Shown here: piece by piece, positions 1 through 7,510 of the stretch
Layout of the letters: the number at the start of each line of letters is the position of its first letter
How positions within the stretch are numbered: position 1 is the stretch's first letter
Assembly: GCA_964617665.1 (NCBI GenBank)
Contig: CAZUAH010000328.1
Location: forward strand, 1 to 15,088
DNA: 15,088 bases
Source: JADHUC01 sp964617665
GTDB taxonomy: Bacteria; Planctomycetota; Planctomycetia; Pirellulales; Pirellulaceae
Reading direction: 5' to 3'
Notes under the pieces: generated by a model
Told to the model about the DNA's origin: nothing
Database searches by the model: none
What the model saw: the letters and a program-made list of their open reading frames with translations, nothing else
Position numbers and translations under genes: made by a program

Positions 1-2544
1 GTGATTCGCTGGGGCGAGATGATCGCCGGTGTGATGGCCCGATTGAAACCTATGAGGCCAAGTTGGTCGGTCAATGAAACGCCAATGTGCGACGTTCTCA
101 TCCATCAAGCCTCATTCGGCGAACTGCAGCTCGCAACCGCGCAGATGGACGGAAGCCGACTGGAAGTGGACGGCCGGATATATCAGCATCCGGCCGAAGA
201 AATCTCCGGCGCGGCGTATCATCGCAGCCTGGTGTGGATGGAGCACCTGAACGGCCGCGGACCGCGCATCGTGCTGGACAGCCGATGGCGCAGCGTCGAG
301 GGCGACCGGCCATTGAAACTCGCGCCCGGCAAATACACCCTCCGCTATGGCTGGCCTGGCTATCACGCCAGCAATAGCGACCCATCGCAAATCGACAAAG
401 AGCGTCCTGTGCTGCTGTGGAGCGGTCCGGTCGAAATCGAGATCGTGGCCAGCGTGCGATCATCTGTGAAGGCCACCAAGGAGAAGGAGGCAAATCGGGG
501 CGACACGCTCCGGAAAGTGGCCTTCTATTTGCTCGACGAGGATGTCCCCAGCGATGCGATGCGGGGCGATCTGAGCAAGCTGAAACTTGCCCAGAAGCCG
601 CTTCTGACTTTGCAGGACATCATCGCCTTTGATCCGCAGGGGAGCCAGCTTTTTCTGAAGGAGCCTGCACGCAAGCGTCTCTTTGAGGGTACTGGTTGGG
701 AAAAATCCGAGCGGGATCGAGAATACACCGAAGCGGAATTGGCGGAGCGTCGTGCGATCGGCAGGCGCTCTATTCGTCCCTCCCGGAGTATTGAGCCCTT
801 TGTGCTGGTCGTCGACGGCCGGAGAATCCTCGGCGGCCACATCGCTGGTCCCATAGCGTCACCCATTACTCCAGCGATCCTGCACTCGCCTCCGGACAAG
901 GGTGTGCAGCTCTCGTTGCCCGAGAGACAAGAAAAAACCTTCATTGCCGCTCTGCGCAGGGAGGGAAAGCTTGGTGGTTGGGGCCCAGCAGTCGACGGTG
1001 TGCAGATTCGGCTGCACGCAGCGAAAAACACCTGCAAAGCGGGTGAGAAGCCGGCGTTGCTGACCGATTTCCGGAATCACGGGAAACGCGACCTGGAGCT
1101 GGTACTGGCACCCGAGTGGTGGGAGCTTGAGTGCGATGGGACCTGGTACGGCACCACGGTCTTTCGCTCGGGGGACGTGCCGGTGTTTCCGTTTGCTCCA
1201 GGGCGCCAAACGAGTGGTGTCTCCGTCCCGCTGGAGGATACTTGGGGTTGGCGAAGCAAGGACAACAGTGAACCGCTCGTTTTCGGACCCGGCAAGCACG
1301 CAATCCGCGTGGCCTTCAGAGTCCATCCCTCCCGACCTCGTATCAATCCTCCCGTGCGAGTCGTGAGCAAACCGATCGAAATCGTTGTGGTCCAACTGGC
1401 GGCCGAGCCCGTGGACTCGGCTCAGCCGAGTTTCGCGCCACATAAGTTGTTTGCCGCCGGTCACGGCGAGGACGTGAACGTCCTGGCTGTGGCGTTCTCA
1501 CCCAACGGTAAGCTGATGGCGGCTTTGGACCAGACGGCCAAAGTGATCCTTCGCGACGCCGGTACAGGCGAGCAGATCGTGGCCTTCGATATGCTGACGT
1601 CCGAAGAAAAGGAGCTTGTCTTCTACAAGTACCCGATTCGCAGAATCCTCTACGGCGCACTTGCCTTCTCGCCCGACGGAAAGACCTTGGCGGTAGGCTC
1701 AGACCCGGTGGTCAGGATGTACGAGACCGAGACCGCCCGTGCACAACTCGTACTGAAAGACAAGCAGTTGGCCGCCGAATACGGGAAGATCTGGGGGCAC
1801 AAATCCGAGGAGCTCAAGAGAATAGAAGCCGTACCTCATGCGCATGGTAGAGTTCACTCAATCGCATTCTCTCCCGACGGAACCACGTTGGCCACCAGCG
1901 GTGAACACATTTTCGAGGCCACCGGCGCGATACCTGGACGTCTGAAGCTTTGGGAAACAAAGACCGGGAAGATGACGCAGGATCTGGGACTGCACTTCGG
2001 GGAGGTACGTTCCGTGGCCTTCACGCCGGATGGCAAGGTTCTGGCTAGTGCTGGCGTGCATCCCCCTCGTTGGACATCGAGTGTCCGTTTCTGGGACCCT
2101 CAAGGCGGCGCTGTGAAGAAGGTGCTCCAGAGTCCACGCGGCGATCCGTGGTCGGTAGCCTTCTCGCCCGACGGCAAGCTGCTAGCCGCTGGCGGCATCG
2201 TGTCCGAGGGCGATGACAAGACCAGCGGCATGCTCCTGATCTGGGACGCCCGCACCGGCGCCCTGTTGTTCGACCGGGCCTTGACAACTGCAGTGACATC
2301 GGTGGCCTTCTCTGCCGACGGAGAGACACTGGCCAGCGGCGAGTACGACCGCGGCGTTACGCTTTGGGATCCGACCACACTGAACCCAACGTGCAAGCTC
2401 AATCCGATCGACCCGCCAAGTGACATGGAAGGACCAGTCCACGTGGCCTTCTCGCCAAAGGGCAACCTGCTGGCCGCTGCCGCAGAAAACACGAAGTTGG
2501 GCGGATTCGTGACGGTTTGGGCCTTAAACTCCACCGAGCGTTAG
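1..2544 (+). CDS. WD40-repeat protein with duplicated N-terminal beta domains (5' end probably outside the window)
   Basis: The reading frame is open from the first base (GTG) to TAG at 2544, so the true start may lie upstream. Seen in 847 residues: a domain at about 1-148 opening with WGEMIAGVMARL; a middle region at 169-320; a second domain at about 325-465 opening with WGPAVDGVQIRL, which looks like a copy of the first; then seven WD40-type repeats at about 487-530, 552-580, 617-665, 667-705, 715-757, 764-795 and 813-845. Each WD40 repeat has the AFSPDGK-L-A core, and several end in LWD or IWD. Seven repeats can close a beta-propeller, normally a protein-binding platform. No catalytic motif is visible. 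In planctomycetes such N-terminal beta domains often accompany WD40 propellers, sometimes behind an M56-type peptidase or kinase, so missing upstream domains are possible. The gene converges on the LRR gene at 2787. The WD40 call is secure; the cellular role is unknown. Confidence 0.85.
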   Translation: MIRWGEMIAGVMARLKPMRPSWSVNETPMCDVLIHQASFGELQLATAQMDGSRLEVDGRIYQHPAEEISGAAYHRSLVWMEHLNGRGPRIVLDSRWRSVEGDRPLKLAPGKYTLRYGWPGYHASNSDPSQIDKERPVLLWSGPVEIEIVASVRSSVKATKEKEANRGDTLRKVAFYLLDEDVPSDAMRGDLSKLKLAQKPLLTLQDIIAFDPQGSQLFLKEPARKRLFEGTGWEKSERDREYTEAELAERRAIGRRSIRPSRSIEPFVLVVDGRRILGGHIAGPIASPITPAILHSPPDKGVQLSLPERQEKTFIAALRREGKLGGWGPAVDGVQIRLHAAKNTCKAGEKPALLTDFRNHGKRDLELVLAPEWWELECDGTWYGTTVFRSGDVPVFPFAPGRQTSGVSVPLEDTWGWRSKDNSEPLVFGPGKHAIRVAFRVHPSRPRINPPVRVVSKPIEIVVVQLAAEPVDSAQPSFAPHKLFAAGHGEDVNVLAVAFSPNGKLMAALDQTAKVILRDAGTGEQIVAFDMLTSEEKELVFYKYPIRRILYGALAFSPDGKTLAVGSDPVVRMYETETARAQLVLKDKQLAAEYGKIWGHKSEELKRIEAVPHAHGRVHSIAFSPDGTTLATSGEHIFEATGAIPGRLKLWETKTGKMTQDLGLHFGEVRSVAFTPDGKVLASAGVHPPRWTSSVRFWDPQGGAVKKVLQSPRGDPWSVAFSPDGKLLAAGGIVSEGDDKTSGMLLIWDARTGALLFDRALTTAVTSVAFSADGETLASGEYDRGVTLWDPTTLNPTCKLNPIDPPSDMEGPVHVAFSPKGNLLAAAAENTKLGGFVTVWALNSTER

Positions 2545-2671
2545 GGTAACGGACATAACAGGCTCCTCCGCCGCCTGACCGGCCAAAAGATCCAATCGAA
2601 ACCAGAACCCCGGCGGGAATGGTGGCGGAAGCAAGCCAATTCAACGCCGTCAGTGATACGCACACAGTCGA

Positions 2672-2760
2672 ACATGATTTTGCCCGCAGATGATTCTTCC
2701 GTCGTCTTCGGGCAAAGTGACTGCCGGGCAAAATCATGTGGAGTTCATTTACGACGAAGA
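2672..2760. repeat. Long inverted repeat between two convergent genes (REP/MITE-like or bidirectional terminator)
   Basis: A perfect 15-bp inverted repeat, ACATGATTTTGCCCG at 2672-2686 and its complement at 2725-2739, encloses a 38-bp spacer. A second, overlapping inverted repeat pairs 2695-2705 with 2751-2760 with one bulged C. A partial direct copy of CGGGCAAA lies at 2709-2716. The element sits in the 242-bp gap (2545-2786) between the stops of the WD40 gene and the opposing LRR gene. That position suits a two-way terminator, but there is no stem followed by a T-run. An intergenic repeat element is the alternative. Nothing else recognisable lies in the gap. Confidence 0.6.
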
Positions 2761-2786
2761 GTCCGCCTGTCGCGTCCTTCCGGTCT

Positions 2787-5700
2787 TCAGGGTCGCTTCG
2801 CCAGTAGATCGTCAAGGTCGGCGATCAAGAGGCCAGGCGGGTCCCCTGTCAATGGCAGGTAGACCTTGCCGGACTCTCGCATCACGCGCGAGCCGTAGGC
2901 ACCTACCGAGTGATTGGCGAATTGAATAGGGTCGGTCAGGTGCGGCCCCTCGTCCTGCATGGTGCCGCGGCGTATCCACCTGCCCTTGTTGTTGCTGTAG
3001 ATGAGTGCTACACGGTCACCATCGATCACCAGTTGTGGGATTTCTGCTCTGAAGTCATCGGCCTTGAAAAGCGTTCTTGGGGATGACCACAATCGCATGT
3101 CGTCCGACTGACTATACTGAACCAATCGCTTGAGGTCATCGAGCACGAACACGAGATGGCAGCGACCATCGGCGTCAAATGTGGCTTGGACATGGGTTGG
3201 CGTTCGATTGATGCGGATGGGGACAAGCAAGCGCTGCAGTTCACGTATATCCCCCGGCGAATCGCCCGAGCCGATTCGGCCGTTCGCCAGAATCCAATAC
3301 TTGCCATCCGGACTGCGAGTCAACTGGACGATCGTGTCATTGCCAAGCATGTGCGCCGTTCTAATGGCCGCCGGCGTGGACCACGTGTGACCATCGCGCG
3401 AATGAGCCAGCCATAGGTAATAGTGTCCGCTGCTGAAGCAATCCGTACCCGGACGCTTCGAGGAGTACAGCATCCAAATCGTCCCGTCATCGTCGACCAG
3501 CACCGTCGGATTGCCGGTTGGGAAAATGCTATTATGCTCGTATTCCCAGGACTCTTCCCACGCGACACCGTCGTCGCTGTTGGCAAACGTGATCTTCTTC
3601 TCGCCGAAGGCAAACAGAAACCGGCCGTCGGGCATCCGCACCAGACTGCTGGTAGAGCGCACGCCTTTACGTGCGTTTGTGTCATCGGAGGAAAGCAAAC
3701 GAAACGGGTTGCGGGGAAAGTCGATGGAGGAACCTAGCGTCCTACGCGATGGCGGGGGCCGCTTCGCCTCCGGCCATTCCTTCCCGGTGCCGCGTGGTCT
3801 AAGCGTCGCTCGCAGTTTCATCTCCCATGAAGAATCGGCCGTCAATCGCACCAGCAGAACACTCGTGTCGAACGGTACATCGACCTGGAAGGTCTGCGGT
3901 TTTCCGTCGTCCACCGCATCCTTTGGCCAATGGTGATCCAACCGCCTCCGTTTTCCCGCGTCCCAGTGACTGGCGGCGTCCGCCCAGCACCGAAGCGATG
4001 TCGACGAGTTCTCAGGGATGCGATCGATGGTACAGGTTATCTCCAGTGAAGCGATTGCCTGATGGGGCCGAGCGGCCACGGCAAACGTATCCCACCTGTT
4101 GCTTCCCCACCACGTAAGCCGCGATTCTCCCGTATTGGGCTTCAGTGTTACCTCGGGCTGCTCGTCGGTGAGAACCGAAAAGACCGGCATTGGAGGCGGA
4201 GGTTTCGACTCGGGTAACTTCGACCATAGGGCCGCGATGTGAGCCGGATCGGTGTTCGCCATGGCTACCTTGTAACCTACGCGGCAGAGTCGTATGCGCA
4301 GCCAGCATTCTAGCGCCGCTTCAATGTCGCCGAGTTGTTCATGGGCAAGCGCCTGGTACCGCAGTGTCGTCAGTGGGTACATCAGGTCGGACCACAAGTG
4401 TTCGTTGAACGGTCGCGTTTTGTACGGACTCTTCAGCCCGTCGATCACCGTTGCCGCTTCCGTGGCGATCTCAGCGATAGGCCGGCCTGCCGCGGGGGCA
4501 AATCGCAAGCCTTTGGCGAGCGTTTCGGCGGCGGCCGCTGGGTCCTTCAGCTCGTCGAGTTCGATGCGCCCGACCAACAGCACGAGCTTCGCCCATTCCT
4601 TTTCGAGTTGCTCCCGGCTGGGCTTTTGGAGGCTGCCCTGCTGGTCAACCGGCGTCGCTATCGTCTGGCGTTCCAACCGGACCAGGGCCGCATGGTAGGC
4701 ACCGACCGCTTCTTCCCATTTGTCGGCCAGTTGATACGCGTGGCCAAGCCACACGAAGCCTTGCCAGGAAGAATCGTGAAGTGTCACGAACTGCTTCAAG
4801 ATCCGTGCCATGGTCTCATAGTCACCATCCCAGAAAGCGGCTTCCGCTTCGACGGGCAACCCTAAGTCGGCTGTCGGGCCGAATCCGCGTTGGGGGCGAC
4901 GTTTGCGTTCGCGAACAATGATCTGGGCGTTTGGCAGGGCCTTCTGAAGCTGTGCAACTCCTGTGGTTGTGACTCGTGCGTCTTCGAGCACGAGGCGTCG
5001 CAGACGCTTCAGGCAATGCAAATCCTTCAGATCGGCGTCGTAGATGTACTGGCAGCCGCCGAGATCTAGCACCTCCAATTGCGACAGCCCCTTCAAGTGC
5101 CTGAATCCAAGCCCCGTTACGTTTGTGCCATTCAAGTAGAGCTTCTGCAAGCTACTGAGCCCGCCCAGGTGTGCCAGCCCATTGTCGTCGATGCGGGACC
5201 ATTCCAGCCATACCTCCTTAAGCTTGGTCAAAGGCTTCAGATGTTCTAGGTCTTTGTTCGTCACCTGAGCGTTGATGAAGCGTATCTCTTCGAGTTGTGG
5301 CACGGATTCAAGTCCGGACAACACGTTGCCTGTGACATTTGCCGCAACGAAGTCGAGGCCCCGCAATCTTGGCAAATGTTGTAGATGTCGAAGATCAATG
5401 ACGCCCCTACCCCCGTGAAACCGGACCGAATCGACTTCGTCAGCAAGCGGGTCATCGCTCATGCCGACCACACCAAACCCAGTAGCACCAACGGCATACA
5501 GTTCGTCGCACGCTCGCTGCTGCTTTAGGTTGGGCGCCCCCGGCAAAGCCCTCTGCAAGTCCGCAACGCCCTCGTAGGTGATCTGCGTGCCTGAGGTGTT
5601 CAGCTCCCAGAGCGAGCCGAGCTCCTGCAAGTGTTGTAGTCCCGCATCGGTGACAAGCGTCCCGTTCAGATTTAGCGATTCAAGATTGGCGTTGCGTCTC

Positions 5701-6089
5701 AAATGCTGCAGTCCCGCGTCGGCGACCTTGGTGCCGTCCAAACATAGCGTTCTAAGATGGGTCAACTGATGGAACTGTTCGAGATCAGCGTCCTTGAAGC
5801 CCGTACCGCTGAGATCGACTTCCCGGACGCGTTGGTAGATGCGACTTCCCAGCACAGCCGAGAAGATCGTTGCCCCGAACCGTGGCACGTAGTCATAAAC
5901 GGTTGCTCGGCCACCTGCGGCCTCGATCGTGCGAACGACGGTCTGTTCGCGACGTCGTTCGACCAGTGGTTGGCCAACCAGCGCAAGCAATACGGCTACG
6001 ATCGTCAGCAGAACGAACATAGTTCGCAGGCTGAACTGTCGGCGGAGACGACGTTTGCGTTTCGGCTGCTCGATTGGGTCAGTGGTCAT
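2787..6089 (-). CDS. Membrane-anchored LRR / TPR-like / sialidase-like (Asp-box) protein
   Basis: 1100 residues. The N-terminus is strongly basic (KRKRRLRR, about 10-17), followed by one hydrophobic helix at about 22-41 and no cleavage site, so it should be a type II anchored protein with its bulk outside the cytoplasm. Ribonuclease-inhibitor-type leucine-rich repeats of about 24 residues fill about 88-185 and 210-395 (LESLNLNGTLVTDAGLQHL is typical). An alpha-helical, TPR-like part lies at about 415-610, then a beta-rich linker. Residues about 784-1100 look like a sialidase/BNR beta-propeller, with Asp-box-like SDDGVAWEESW and SRDGHTW (near 898). LRRs usually bind partners. No complete sialidase active site could be assigned, so hydrolase activity is unproven. 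The start at 6089 directly precedes the basic/helix signature; no strong Shine-Dalgarno is seen. It diverges from the URO-D gene. Domain calls are good; function is unknown. Confidence 0.88.
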   Translation of the reverse strand: MTTDPIEQPKRKRRLRRQFSLRTMFVLLTIVAVLLALVGQPLVERRREQTVVRTIEAAGGRATVYDYVPRFGATIFSAVLGSRIYQRVREVDLSGTGFKDADLEQFHQLTHLRTLCLDGTKVADAGLQHLRRNANLESLNLNGTLVTDAGLQHLQELGSLWELNTSGTQITYEGVADLQRALPGAPNLKQQRACDELYAVGATGFGVVGMSDDPLADEVDSVRFHGGRGVIDLRHLQHLPRLRGLDFVAANVTGNVLSGLESVPQLEEIRFINAQVTNKDLEHLKPLTKLKEVWLEWSRIDDNGLAHLGGLSSLQKLYLNGTNVTGLGFRHLKGLSQLEVLDLGGCQYIYDADLKDLHCLKRLRRLVLEDARVTTTGVAQLQKALPNAQIIVRERKRRPQRGFGPTADLGLPVEAEAAFWDGDYETMARILKQFVTLHDSSWQGFVWLGHAYQLADKWEEAVGAYHAALVRLERQTIATPVDQQGSLQKPSREQLEKEWAKLVLLVGRIELDELKDPAAAAETLAKGLRFAPAAGRPIAEIATEAATVIDGLKSPYKTRPFNEHLWSDLMYPLTTLRYQALAHEQLGDIEAALECWLRIRLCRVGYKVAMANTDPAHIAALWSKLPESKPPPPMPVFSVLTDEQPEVTLKPNTGESRLTWWGSNRWDTFAVAARPHQAIASLEITCTIDRIPENSSTSLRCWADAASHWDAGKRRRLDHHWPKDAVDDGKPQTFQVDVPFDTSVLLVRLTADSSWEMKLRATLRPRGTGKEWPEAKRPPPSRRTLGSSIDFPRNPFRLLSSDDTNARKGVRSTSSLVRMPDGRFLFAFGEKKITFANSDDGVAWEESWEYEHNSIFPTGNPTVLVDDDGTIWMLYSSKRPGTDCFSSGHYYLWLAHSRDGHTWSTPAAIRTAHMLGNDTIVQLTRSPDGKYWILANGRIGSGDSPGDIRELQRLLVPIRINRTPTHVQATFDADGRCHLVFVLDDLKRLVQYSQSDDMRLWSSPRTLFKADDFRAEIPQLVIDGDRVALIYSNNKGRWIRRGTMQDEGPHLTDPIQFANHSVGAYGSRVMRESGKVYLPLTGDPPGLLIADLDDLLAKRP

Positions 6090-6168
6090 CTTGTCGTGAT
6101 TGCTTTCTAATAGACAATTGTAACTCTACACACATAACATCGTCGTCACCAGACAGGAAACACACGCC

Positions 6169-6251
6169 CCCTCTCCCTCCGGGAGAGGGCCGGGGTGAGG
6201 GCTCTTCGCTTTGCCATACCCTCATCCTAACCTTCTCCCAGAGGGAGAAGG
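6169..6251. repeat. Three consecutive 9-bp stem-loops (REP-like intergenic element)
   Basis: Stem-loop 1 pairs 6169-6177 (CCCTCTCCC) with 6181-6189 around a TCC loop. Stem-loop 2 pairs 6193-6201 with 6219-6227 (one G-T wobble) around a 17-nt loop. Stem-loop 3 pairs 6231-6239 (CCTTCTCCC) with 6243-6251 around an AGA loop. The element lies in the 223-bp gap between two divergently transcribed genes, so it is not a terminator for either. C/T-rich and G/A-rich hairpin strings of this kind are common dispersed intergenic repeats in bacteria. The rest of the gap shows only a small ACAATTGT palindrome at 6114-6121 upstream of the LRR gene. Confidence 0.7.
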
Positions 6252-6312
6252 GACATCCGGAATCCCTAAGCCACAGCTTCACCTACAGAGCCTGCACGAA
6301 TGGACCATCGCT

Positions 6313-7368
6313 ATGACTATGACTTCTCGAGAACTCGTGTTGACAGCCTTCGATCATGAAGAGCCGGATCGCGTTCCGGCTTGGTGCGGCGCCTCAACGG
6401 CTTTTTGGGACGACGCGAAACAGAGGCTGGGATTGGACGACGAAGGCTTGCGCGAACGCTTTGGCGACGATTTCCGGCGTGTGTTCGCCAAATACGTAGG
6501 ACCCGAAATCGAATTGCCAGACAGTGCCACGGCGGTAACGCCCTTTGGCGTCTATCGCGCTGGCTTGGAATACGGCCAACCGCTCAGTCATCCGCTGGCC
6601 AACGCAACACTCGCCGACGTGCACGATTATCCTTGGCCCGATCCAGCCGTTATGGACGTGTCGCAAATCCGCGGCGAAGCGGAAAGCCACAATGGCCGCT
6701 ATGCCATTCTGGGCGGCGATTGGTCACCGTTCTGGCACGATTTGATCGACCTGTTGGGTATGGAGAACATGTACCTGAAAATGTACGACGAGCCCGAGAT
6801 TGTCGAGGCCGTCGTAGGGTACCTTGTCGACTACTACGCGATGGTCAGCCAGAACATATTCGATGCGGCGGCCGACGCGATCGACATCTTCTTCATCGGC
6901 AACGACTTCGGCAGCCAGCAGGGCCCGCTGCTGTCGGAGCCCATGTTCCGCCGATTCATGCTGCCGCACTTGGGGCGGCTGGTCGACTTGGGCCATGCGT
7001 ACGGCCTAAAGGTGATGCTCCATTGCTGCGGCGGCTTTGCCGAGTTGATACCGGCCATGATCGAGGTCGGAATGGACGGCATACAAGCGTTGCAGCCTTG
7101 CTGTCGCGGTATGGAACCACGGAAATTGAAGGAAACGTTCGGCGACAAGATTCTATTGAACGGGGCCATCGATTCGCACCATGTGCTGATCGAAGGCACG
7201 CCCGAATTGGTCCGTCAAAACACTCGCGAGACCCTCGATATCATGATGCCCGGCGGCGGTTATGTTGCCGGTGCAAGCCACGATTGGATTCTGCCAGAAA
7301 CACCATTGGAAAACGTGCTGGCCATGTTCGATACCGTTCAAGAGTCTGGTGTGTACGAAAAGGTCTAG
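6313..7368 (+). CDS. Uroporphyrinogen decarboxylase-family protein, MtaA/CmuA-like (corrinoid methyltransferase type)
   Basis: From ATG 6313 the product has 352 residues, a normal length for the URO-D superfamily. The N-terminal MTSRELVLTAFDHEEPDRVP is the family opening. The HemE signature (MRQAGR) is absent, so this is not the haem-pathway decarboxylase. LHCCGG at residues 236-241 fits the His-X-Cys zinc-binding motif of MtaA/MtbA/CmuA methyltransferases, and Cys263/Cys264 could supply the third ligand. The likely role is transfer of a methyl group between a corrinoid protein and a thiol cofactor, or an unknown C1 reaction; the substrate cannot be read from sequence. No corrinoid-binding partner lies within the window. 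An in-frame ATG at 6211 would place the start inside the hairpin element and add residues unlike the family; 6319 is an equally possible start. No clear Shine-Dalgarno precedes either. Confidence 0.87.
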   Translation: MTMTSRELVLTAFDHEEPDRVPAWCGASTAFWDDAKQRLGLDDEGLRERFGDDFRRVFAKYVGPEIELPDSATAVTPFGVYRAGLEYGQPLSHPLANATLADVHDYPWPDPAVMDVSQIRGEAESHNGRYAILGGDWSPFWHDLIDLLGMENMYLKMYDEPEIVEAVVGYLVDYYAMVSQNIFDAAADAIDIFFIGNDFGSQQGPLLSEPMFRRFMLPHLGRLVDLGHAYGLKVMLHCCGGFAELIPAMIEVGMDGIQALQPCCRGMEPRKLKETFGDKILLNGAIDSHHVLIEGTPELVRQNTRETLDIMMPGGGYVAGASHDWILPETPLENVLAMFDTVQESGVYEKV

Positions 7369-7510
7369 GGTGACGGGGATACGCGGTCTCGGTTACGATG
7401 GTGGTTCCCCAAAACGCTTTCGGATGATGTCCGGGGTGACGGACATGAATGCGTCTTCTTGATTCCGGCGTGCGGGATGGAAGCTGACGAACGTCAACGG
7501 AGAGAGGCAA
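7369..7510. other. Intergenic gap with a recurring short motif and the signal peptidase ribosome site
   Basis: This 142-bp gap holds no credible ORF. A 13-base motif occurs at 7368-7380 (GGGTGACGGGGAT) and 7434-7446 (GGGTGACGGACAT). A near copy (GGGTAACGGACAT) sits at 2544-2556, just after the WD40 gene stop. A purine-rich Shine-Dalgarno sequence, GGAGAGAGG at 7499-7507, fixes the ATG at 7511. No terminator hairpin after the URO-D gene is evident. Confidence 0.5.

Noticed and set aside
6211..6312. Upstream in-frame ATG extending the URO-D protein by 34 residues
   Set aside because: It starts inside a stem-loop of the intergenic element and adds sequence unlike the family N-terminus.
6313..7368. 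Assignment as hemE
   Set aside because: The conserved Arg-containing substrate motif of HemE is missing and a zinc-type HxCG motif is present.
6381..7373. 330-codon open frame overlapping the URO-D gene on the same strand
   Set aside because: The product is Arg-rich and has no domain, while the overlapping frame encodes a clear URO-D family protein. It is a GC-rich shadow frame.
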